From the NCBI GenBank assembly GCA_015489255.1, contig WGAD01000396.1:1-6348 (forward strand): DNA of 6,348 nucleotides, given 5' to 3'. Of this stretch, positions 1 through 6,348 are shown in pieces. Position 1 is the first letter of the stretch; each line of letters starts with the position of its first letter. This DNA is from Anaerolineales bacterium. Lineage in GTDB: Bacteria; Chloroflexota; Anaerolineae; Anaerolineales; Villigracilaceae. Both the position numbers and the translations under genes were made by a program. The notes below the pieces were generated by a model. That model searched no databases, was not told the origin of the DNA, and saw only the letters and a program-made list of their open reading frames with translations.

Positions 1-399
1 GGCCAGCCCGAGCCAGCGTTCCGTAGAGGGTTCGGGCAGCGCGCCCGTCTTGCGCAACAGCAGCCAGCCGCCCGCCAGCATGAGCAACAAAGCCAGCAGG
101 AGCACGCCCCAGCCAAACACCAGGTGCAGGTAATGCACCAGCAGCCCGATCAAACTGCTGTTGGCAGAAGAAAGCGCCGCCAACAACAAAACCACCCCCA
201 GGAAGAACAACCCCACGCCGATGATATCCTTGCGCCGTTCTTCAGATAAGCGCTCCCACAACGTCGCCTGGCGTGGCGCTTCCGCCGGAGAGCGGCTCGA
301 GCGCGGCTTTCCTTTGCCAGTCTTTTTTTTGTTGGCGGGTTTCTTCCTGGTGGACGGCTTCTTCGCCCTGGTTGATTTTTTCTTTTTCGTGCCAGCCAT
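1..399 (-). CDS. ftsK: FtsK/SpoIIIE-like DNA translocase, N-terminal membrane domain (partial)
   Basis: This reading frame starts with ATG at 399-397 and stays open for 133 codons to the left edge, so the C-terminal part is missing. The first ~45 residues are extremely Lys/Arg-rich (begins MAGTKKKKSTRAKK), a cytoplasmic basic tail. A short amphipathic stretch (WERLSEERRKD, residues 48-58) follows, then a hydrophobic helix at about 59-77 and a second hydrophobic block at about 84-115 containing FGWG and ending in GGWLLLRK. This order (basic tail, RRKDIIG into the first helix, FGWG in the next) resembles the 4-TM N-terminus of FtsK/SpoIIIE translocases, which anchor the chromosome-segregation motor at the septum. 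The motor domain (Walker A/B) and gamma DNA-binding domain would lie outside the window, so the assignment rests on the membrane part only. It could instead be an unrelated basic-tailed membrane protein. The start is supported by an AAGGAAA Shine-Dalgarno at 403-409. The gene diverges from rnz. Confidence 0.66.
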   Translation of the reverse strand, partial: MAGTKKKKSTRAKKPSTRKKPANKKKTGKGKPRSSRSPAEAPRQATLWERLSEERRKDIIGVGLFFLGVVLLLAALSSANSSLIGLLVHYLHLVFGWGVLLLALLLMLAGGWLLLRKTGALPEPSTERWLGLA

Positions 400-402
400 G
401 AC

Positions 403-409
403 TTTCCTT
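403..409 (-). promoter_or_regulatory. Shine-Dalgarno of the ftsK-like gene
   Basis: AAGGAAA lies a few bases upstream of the ATG at 399 on the minus strand. It sets the start of the Lys-rich membrane protein. Confidence 0.6.
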
Positions 410-444
410 TGCCCGTGGATAGCGCTTTCTGCGCCTGGAAGCGC

Positions 445-473
445 ACGGAAAAATTATAGCACGTTTGTTCCGT
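445..473. repeat. Imperfect inverted repeat spanning the -10 (candidate operator)
   Basis: ACGGAA at 445-450 is mirrored by TTCCGT at 468-473. Extended inward, the arms agree at 8 of 9 positions (ACGGAAAAA against ACGGAACAA), with an 11-base spacer at 454-464. The repeat brackets the TATAAT and the predicted transcription start, which is where a repressor site would sit. The A-rich content makes chance similarity possible, so an operator role is speculative. Confidence 0.3.
453..461 (-). promoter_or_regulatory. Extended -10 promoter for the ftsK-like gene
   Basis: On the minus strand the sequence reads TGCTATAAT: a perfect TATAAT at 453-458 preceded by the TGN extension at 459-461. No good TTGACA match lies 16-18 bases upstream. 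That position is A-rich (A-tract at 473-480), as expected for an extended -10 promoter that does not need a -35. The predicted start near 446 gives a leader of about 47 nt before the ATG at 399. The same 9-mer occurs upstream of the mutase gene at 4346-4354. Confidence 0.65.
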
Positions 474-521
474 TTTTTTTCGTACTTGCGTATCGCTGGG
501 CGGCGCCACAGTTTTTTCGTA

Positions 522-539
522 TGCCCCCAGGAGGGGGCA
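522..539. other. GC-rich hairpin in the divergent intergenic region
   Basis: TGCCCCC (522-528) and GGGGGCA (533-539) form a perfect 7-bp stem with an AGGA loop. No T-run directly follows the stem on either strand; the nearest plus-strand T-run starts about 12 bases later, at 552. It is therefore not a canonical intrinsic terminator. It lies upstream of both predicted transcription starts, so it may act only as DNA, or not at all. Confidence 0.4.
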
Positions 540-579
540 CTGCATTCACGCTTTTTCAGGTCGCTACAACGGAGGCCAG

Positions 580-606
580 TGGACAGCCCTTCTTTTAGGG
601 TAAAAT
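580..606 (+). promoter_or_regulatory. Weak candidate promoter for rnz-pfkA
   Basis: TAAAAT at 601-606 is a 5/6 match to the -10 consensus, and TGGACA at 580-585 is a 5/6 match to TTGACA. The spacer is only 15 bases, shorter than the usual 16-18, which lowers confidence. Transcription would begin near 613, giving a leader of about 40 nt before the GTG start at 652. It is the best plus-strand match I found in this interval. Confidence 0.33.
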
Positions 607-642
607 ACAGCCTTACGAAACTTCCACAGCGCCTTGACGATT

Positions 643-647
643 GGAGA
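643..647 (+). promoter_or_regulatory. Shine-Dalgarno deciding the rnz start
   Basis: GGAGA sits 4-5 bases before GTG 652. The upstream in-frame TTG at 634 has no purine-rich site before it, so this element favours the shorter 313-residue protein. Confidence 0.6.
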
Positions 648-651
648 ACCT

Positions 652-1593
652 GTGTTCGAACTACTCTTTCTGGGGACATCCGCCTCGGCCCCCACCATTC
701 AGCGCGGATTGTCCTCTTTGATGGTCCTGCATGATGAATACCGCTTCATGGTAGATTGCGGCGAAGGCACCCAACGCCAAATTCTGCGTTCCGGGTTGGG
801 GTTCAAACGCCTTTCGCGCATTCTGCTCACCCACAGCCACCTGGATCACATCCTGGGGTTGGCCGGCCTGGTCTCCACCTTGTTGCGCTGGGAAACCGTC
901 CCCCGGCTAGAAATCTACGGGTCGGAATACACCCTGCGGCGCGTGCGCACCTTGCTCTTCGATGTCGTCCTGGGGCCGGAAAAACACAAACTGGACTTGC
1001 AATTGATCCCCATCCAGCCCGGCATCTTTTTCACCGGCAAAGACTTCAGCATCTCTGCCGTGCCCGTCCGGCATCGCGGGCCTGGCTGCCTGGGGTACAT
1101 CTTCGCAGAACACAGCAAACGCCCCTTCCTGGACGCAAAAGCGGCTGCCCTTGGGGTGCCCCAGGGACCGGAACGCCGCGAACTCGTGCAAGGACGCCCC
1201 ATCACCCTGGAGAACGGGCGTATCATCCAGCCGGATGAAGTGCTTGGGCCGCCACAACCCGGCACGCGCCTGGTCGTCATCGGCGATACGGGCCGCACGC
1301 ACAACCTGGTTGAAGCCTGCCAGGAGGCGGACGCCCTGGTCATCGAGGCTACCTACCTGGAAGAGGACGCGGCCATGGCGCGGCGTTACATGCACCTCAC
1401 CGCGCACCAGGCCGCAGAACTGGCGCAGAAAGCGCAGGTAGGGCAGCTGATCCTCAACCACATCTCCAGGCGTTACCCGGAGAAGCGCATCCTGGCCGAG
1501 GCCCGGAGCGTCTTCCCCAACACCCGGGTCGCCCGCGATTTTGACCGTTTTGTCATCCGCTCTGTCTCCCAATCCGAGGTTACTGTATCATGA
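652..1593 (+). CDS. rnz: Ribonuclease Z (tRNA 3' endonuclease)
   Basis: This cytoplasmic zinc-dependent endonuclease removes the 3' trailer of tRNA precursors. The protein (313 aa from GTG 652) opens with FELLFLGTSASAPT and contains DCGEGTQ. The metallo-beta-lactamase motif H61-S-H63-L-D65-H66 follows, then H141 (VRHRGPG), D212 (GDTG), EAT (232-234), H248 (HLTAHQAAELA) and H270 (HIS-RRY). These line up within one or two residues with the seven metal ligands of Bacillus subtilis RNase Z. A segment at about 155-180 with GVPQGP matches the flexible tRNA-binding arm of bacterial RNase Z and separates it from generic beta-lactamase-fold hydrolases. Length fits the ~308-aa bacterial short form. I prefer GTG 652 over the in-frame TTG 634: GGAGA lies 5 bases upstream, and bacterial homologues begin at this beta strand. 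The residue between the third ligand and its neighbour is Leu rather than the usual Gly. The gene overlaps pfkA by 4 bp. Confidence 0.93.
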   Translation: MFELLFLGTSASAPTIQRGLSSLMVLHDEYRFMVDCGEGTQRQILRSGLGFKRLSRILLTHSHLDHILGLAGLVSTLLRWETVPRLEIYGSEYTLRRVRTLLFDVVLGPEKHKLDLQLIPIQPGIFFTGKDFSISAVPVRHRGPGCLGYIFAEHSKRPFLDAKAAALGVPQGPERRELVQGRPITLENGRIIQPDEVLGPPQPGTRLVVIGDTGRTHNLVEACQEADALVIEATYLEEDAAMARRYMHLTAHQAAELAQKAQVGQLILNHISRRYPEKRILAEARSVFPNTRVARDFDRFVIRSVSQSEVTVS

Positions 1594-2573
1594 CTCCAAC
1601 CCCCTCCATCCGCACCATCGGCGTGTTGACCTCTGGCGGCGATGCCCCGGGTATGAACGCCAGCATTCGCGCGGTTGTGCGCACCGGCCTGGCGCACAAC
1701 CTCCGCGTTATGGGCATATACAACGGATACGAAGGGTTGATCAACGGCGAATTCCGCGAAATGGGTCCGCGTGATGTCGGCGGCATTTTGCAGCATGGGG
1801 GCACCATTTTACGCACCCGCCGCAGCGCGCTGTTCAAGGAAAAGCGTGGCCGCCGCGAAGCCATCCGCCGGATGAACGAAAGCGGCATCGACGCCCTGGT
1901 GATCATCGGCGGAGACGGCTCGTTGCGCGGAGCCTACGCCCTTTCGCAAGAAGGGGTACCCGTCATCGGCATCCCCGCCAGCATAGACAACGACATCTGG
2001 GGGACGCACATGTCCGTGGGCGTAGATACCGCCCTGAACACCATCATGGAAGCGGTCGACAAACTGCGCGATACCGCCTCCTCGCACAACCGCGCCTTTT
2101 TGATCGAAACCATGGGGCGCGGCTGCGGTTACCTGGCCGTGATGGCTGGCATCACCTGCGGAGCCGAGATGGTGCTCATCCCGGAAGTAGATGTGCCCCT
2201 GGAAGAAGTGGCCACAGCCATAGAAGATGCCTACCGCCGCGGCAAGACGCACGCCATCATCATCGTTGCCGAGGGGTACCGCATGGGTGCACAGGAACTC
2301 TCACAAGCGCTGGAAGAAATGGACATTGGTTTTCACACCCGCGTCACCATTCTGGGGCACATCCAGCGCGGCGGTCGCCCTACGGCTTTCGACCGCCTGC
2401 TGGCTTCGCGCATGGGCAAACGCGCCGTAGAAGCCCTGATCGCCGGAGAACACGGCATGATGACCGGCCTGCAAGGCCGCCAGATCACGCTCATCCCCCT
2501 GAGCCAGGTGGTCGAAAAAAACCGCTCGGCCAATCTGGAATACTTCGAAATGGCTAAAATGCTGGCCCGTTGA
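1590..2573 (+). CDS. pfkA: 6-phosphofructokinase, ATP-type
   Basis: It phosphorylates fructose 6-phosphate to fructose 1,6-bisphosphate, the committed glycolytic step, in the cytoplasm. The 327-aa protein has every family landmark in order: GVLTSGGDAPGMNASIR (11-27, nucleotide loop), GGTILRTRR (70-78), GGDGS (107-111), the catalytic loop ASIDND (130-135, base D133), ETMGRGCG (173-180, R177), AEG (227-229, E228), and GHIQRGG (256-262) with substrate residues R251, H257 and R260. Gly110 in GGDGS points to ATP, since pyrophosphate-dependent enzymes usually have Asp there. The residue equivalent to E. coli Gly124 is Ala130 (Lys in PPi enzymes). Among effector-site residues, E. coli R21 and R25 are kept (R27, R31), but the R54 position is Pro60 by ungapped alignment, so ADP/PEP control may differ. 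The start codon overlaps the rnz stop (ATGA at 1590-1593). A weak GAGG lies at 1576-1579, suggesting translational coupling. Confidence 0.95.
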   Translation: MTPTPSIRTIGVLTSGGDAPGMNASIRAVVRTGLAHNLRVMGIYNGYEGLINGEFREMGPRDVGGILQHGGTILRTRRSALFKEKRGRREAIRRMNESGIDALVIIGGDGSLRGAYALSQEGVPVIGIPASIDNDIWGTHMSVGVDTALNTIMEAVDKLRDTASSHNRAFLIETMGRGCGYLAVMAGITCGAEMVLIPEVDVPLEEVATAIEDAYRRGKTHAIIIVAEGYRMGAQELSQALEEMDIGFHTRVTILGHIQRGGRPTAFDRLLASRMGKRAVEALIAGEHGMMTGLQGRQITLIPLSQVVEKNRSANLEYFEMAKMLAR

Positions 2574-2582
2574 AACGGGCAA

Positions 2583-2618
2583 AAAAAACGGCGGAGCGTT
2601 TCGGCTCCGCCGTTTTTT
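2583..2618. terminator. Bidirectional intrinsic terminator between pfkA and the mutase gene
   Basis: CGGCGGAGC (2589-2597) pairs perfectly with GCTCCGCCG (2604-2612) around a 6-base loop. The stem is flanked by an A-run on the left (2581-2588) and a T-run on the right (2613-2618). Reading rightward it ends in six Ts after pfkA; reading leftward it ends in eight Ts after the mutase stop at 2630. It therefore fits Rho-independent termination of both converging genes. A second small hairpin, GCCCGT-TGAA-ACGGGC at 2565-2580, directly precedes it and places the pfkA stop codon in its loop. Confidence 0.92.
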
Positions 2619-2629
2619 GTATTGGGCAA

Positions 2630-4309
<1,680 letters not shown>

Positions 4310-4317
4310 AACAGGCT

Positions 4318-4324
4318 CCTCCTT
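4318..4324 (-). promoter_or_regulatory. Strong Shine-Dalgarno of the mutase gene
   Basis: AAGGAGG, a near-perfect anti-16S match, is followed by an 8-base spacer to the ATG at 4309. It predicts efficient translation and fixes the start. Confidence 0.85.
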
Positions 4325-4345
4325 ATGGCAAGACGATCCGGTTTG

Positions 4346-4354
4346 ATTATAGCA
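4346..4354 (-). promoter_or_regulatory. Extended -10 promoter for the mutase gene
   Basis: The minus strand reads TGCTATAAT: a perfect TATAAT at 4346-4351 with the TGN extension at 4352-4354. No TTGACA-like hexamer lies at the right distance upstream. The element begins four bases after the cyclase stop codon (4360-4358). The start would be near 4339, leaving a leader of about 30 nt that contains the Shine-Dalgarno. The mutase can thus be transcribed independently of the upstream gene. Confidence 0.65.
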
Positions 4355-4357
4355 TCA

Positions 4358-6348
4358 TCACCAATCCAGGGCGATCAGCGTGCCGCGGCCATGACGTTTG
4401 GCGCGATACAGCCGCTGATCGGCCACGCGGATCAGCTCGTCGGGCACGTCGGCATCTTCCGGGTAAACGGCAATGCCCACACAGGCCGAAAGCATCTGGC
4501 GGCGCTCATCGTTGGGCAGCAAGAGCAGGTATTTTTCCAGCGTGTGGCGGATCTTGTCGGCGACGGCCAGGGCATCTTCTCGATCGGCCTCCGGCAAGAT
4601 GACGGCGAACTCATCGCCGCCATAGCGGGAGAGGAAATCCGTCTCGCGCATGATCTGGCGCAGCTCAATGGAAACCTGCTTCAGCACGCTGTCGCCGATG
4701 GGGTGGCCGTATTCATCGTTGACTCGTTTGAACCCGTCCAAATCAATCATCAGGTAAGCAAAGGAGTGTTGGTAGCGTTGGGAACGGCGGGTTTCCTCCT
4801 GCAGCCGGCGATCGAGCGCCCGCCGATTGGGCAATCCGGTCAACCCGTCGGTCAGCGCCTCTTGCAAGGCCTGATCGAAATGGTCGGCGTTGATGATCAC
4901 CTCCGCTGCCCGCTGGGCAAACAGACGGGCGATCTCCAGTTCCTGGGCAGAAAACGTGCGCGGCTGCCCCCAATACAGCGCCAGCACACCCACCTGCCGA
5001 TCTTTGGCGCGCAAATTGAGCAAAACATACGATTGAATTTTCTCCCGATGCAGGTAATACACCTGCGGCGAAGTGCGCTGATCCTGGTACACATCGGCCA
5101 CGGCCACATAGCCATCGCGACTGACCTGCTGCCATTCGGGCAAGAAGCGGTGGTTTTGCAAAACCCAGCGCACATACTCCGGCGACAGGCCACGAGAAAA
5201 CTCGCAATCCAGCGCGCCATCGGGCGCGGCGATATAAATCGCAAACCGTTGGGAATCCAGGAGTTCGCCGGTGGCCTGCGCCACGGCGGGCAGCAACTGG
5301 TTTTGTTGCAAATTGGCCGTCAGGTGAACGATCTCGTCGCTGAGGCGATGCAAAAGCACAGCGTGTTTTTCCAGCTCTTGATATTGCCACACCCGCCCCA
5401 GGATCAGGGCCACCAGGTTCGTCAATTTGCGCGCCTGACGCAGCCTCTCGCCGGTGGGCACTTGTGGGTAGGCCATCATCACGCCGCCCAGAATGCGCTC
5501 GCCGTTGATCTGCCGCAGGGGCAGCGTTAGCCAGACGTACTCTCCCCGAAGCGAAAAAAAGCCGGAACGTTTGCGCTGCAAAAGGCCGAGCATCTTCGTC
5601 GGCTGGACGGACTCCAACACTGCTTTGTCGCCGGCCATCCCCAACCATTGCGCGCTGTGACGGCTGTCGTTCCACGAGGCAATCGCCACCGCCCGCACAT
5701 CAGCCACATCGCACAAACGCTGCGCCAGCAGGTCGAAATCTTCCTCGTTTTGCGCCAGGTCGGGCACATGGGCGGCGATATTCGCCAGCGATTGCAAAAA
5801 TGCGCCCTGCACAAACGTCCGTTGCCAGTTGTGCTCGTAAGAGCGCAGCCAGGAATTGATCAAAACAATGGCCAGCCCAAAGATCAAAACGGCGATGATT
5901 TCATAATGCCAGAAAAACTGCGTCGGCGCAAAGGCCAGGCTCCCCAATGGTTGCAGCCAGCTCAGCCGGTACGATTCAAGCAAGAAGACCAGCACCACGC
6001 CGCCGAAAGCGCCCAAATAAAAGGCCACCTTGCTGGGCAACAAGGCGACCATCAACGGCGTCCAGACCTCAAACACCAGCAAATACGGGCTGGAAATGCC
6101 CCCGGATAAATGCACCAAAAGCAAAAGGAAGACCTGGTCGCTCAGCGTTTGCAACAAAAAAAAGGCCAAAAAGGTTGTGCCGGTCCCCGTCCCGAGATAC
6201 CAGAAAACCAGCGACTCCACCGTCCAAATCGTGAAGATCAACGCCATCGGCAACACATCCGGGTAGCGCAGCGACTGCACCCCATAAAAGGCAACCGCCA
6301 GCAACAGGAGGAAGACCCTCACCGCATACACTTTTTTGTAGCGCTGCA
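4358..6348 (-). CDS. Membrane-anchored GAF-GGDEF diguanylate cyclase (5' end possibly outside window)
   Basis: It is predicted to make the second messenger c-di-GMP from two GTP at the inner face of the membrane. Numbering from the first in-window start (GTG 6331) gives 657 aa. About six hydrophobic segments lie at roughly 5-22, 26-47, 51-76, 84-98, 102-118 and 143-161, a membrane sensor region I cannot assign to a named family. A degenerate GAF-like region (~190-315) and a clearer second GAF-like region (~325-480) follow, then the GGDEF domain (~490-655). That domain has DGLTGLPNRRALD (495-507), IDLDGFKRVNDEYGH (529-543) and the active-site motif RYGGDEF (569-575). The motif is intact, so the enzyme should be active. 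R562-E-T-D565, five residues before GGDEF, is the RxxD inhibitory site for product feedback. The frame stays open upstream of GTG 6331 to the window edge, and no Shine-Dalgarno precedes that GTG, so the real start probably lies further right. It is co-directional with the mutase, 48 bp apart. Confidence 0.92.
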   Translation of the reverse strand, partial: QRYKKVYAVRVFLLLLAVAFYGVQSLRYPDVLPMALIFTIWTVESLVFWYLGTGTGTTFLAFFLLQTLSDQVFLLLLVHLSGGISSPYLLVFEVWTPLMVALLPSKVAFYLGAFGGVVLVFLLESYRLSWLQPLGSLAFAPTQFFWHYEIIAVLIFGLAIVLINSWLRSYEHNWQRTFVQGAFLQSLANIAAHVPDLAQNEEDFDLLAQRLCDVADVRAVAIASWNDSRHSAQWLGMAGDKAVLESVQPTKMLGLLQRKRSGFFSLRGEYVWLTLPLRQINGERILGGVMMAYPQVPTGERLRQARKLTNLVALILGRVWQYQELEKHAVLLHRLSDEIVHLTANLQQNQLLPAVAQATGELLDSQRFAIYIAAPDGALDCEFSRGLSPEYVRWVLQNHRFLPEWQQVSRDGYVAVADVYQDQRTSPQVYYLHREKIQSYVLLNLRAKDRQVGVLALYWGQPRTFSAQELEIARLFAQRAAEVIINADHFDQALQEALTDGLTGLPNRRALDRRLQEETRRSQRYQHSFAYLMIDLDGFKRVNDEYGHPIGDSVLKQVSIELRQIMRETDFLSRYGGDEFAVILPEADREDALAVADKIRHTLEKYLLLLPNDERRQMLSACVGIAVYPEDADVPDELIRVADQRLYRAKRHGRGTLIALDW

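Noticed and set aside
522..539. Intergenic hairpin as a Rho-independent terminator
   Set aside because: No T-run directly follows on either strand, and it lies upstream of the predicted starts of both divergent genes, where no transcript needs to end.
634..651. Upstream TTG start for ribonuclease Z
   Set aside because: No Shine-Dalgarno precedes it, whereas GGAGA precedes GTG 652, and the shorter protein matches the family N-terminus and ligand numbering.
161..679. Several 89-145-codon open frames on both strands across the divergent intergenic region
   Set aside because: They run through the ftsK-like start, the promoters and the rnz start. Their sequences are low-complexity Arg/Phe/Lys-rich translations of the basic tail and A/T tracts, without convincing start sites.

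Overview
This looks like a chromosomal segment from a free-living, moderately GC-rich bacterium. It carries housekeeping genes with dense coding, clear Shine-Dalgarno sites and sigma-70-type extended -10 elements. I see no phage, plasmid, IS, CRISPR, tRNA or rRNA signal. My best guess at lineage is Chloroflexota (Anaerolineae-like). It rests on the general character of the proteins: a Lys-rich FtsK-like N-terminus, a short B12-domain-less acyl-CoA mutase, and a membrane-GAF-GGDEF protein. It is an impression, not a phylogenetic result.

Layout. Positions 1-399 (-) hold the N-terminal 133 codons of an FtsK/SpoIIIE-like membrane protein that runs off the left edge. Positions 400-651 are a divergent intergenic region. 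It has a strong extended -10 for the leftward gene, a weak candidate promoter for the rightward operon, an inverted repeat over the leftward -10, and a GC-rich hairpin. Positions 652-1593 (+) encode ribonuclease Z. It overlaps by 4 bp (ATGA) the 6-phosphofructokinase gene at 1590-2573 (+), so the two probably form a translationally coupled operon. A hairpin with A/T tails at 2583-2618 lies between convergent genes and can terminate transcription from both sides. Positions 2630-4309 (-) encode the large (catalytic) subunit of a coenzyme-B12-dependent acyl-CoA mutase without its B12-binding domain. Just upstream, and co-directional, 4358-6348 (-) encodes a membrane-anchored diguanylate cyclase (about six TM helices, two GAF-like regions, GGDEF) whose 5' end may lie beyond the right edge.

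How the genes relate. Ribonuclease Z (tRNA 3' processing) and PfkA (glycolysis) are unrelated biochemically but share a transcript. The mutase has its own extended -10 promoter and a near-perfect Shine-Dalgarno. It may therefore be expressed alone as well as by read-through from the cyclase gene.

The most notable point is in the mutase. Its residues at the two substrate-discriminating positions are Phe89 and Gln207. True methylmalonyl-CoA mutase has Tyr89/Arg207; isobutyryl-CoA mutase has the Phe/Gln pair. The obvious label 'methylmalonyl-CoA mutase' is therefore probably wrong about substrate. I found no convincing evidence of a wholly new multi-gene system; the rest of the window is ordinary.
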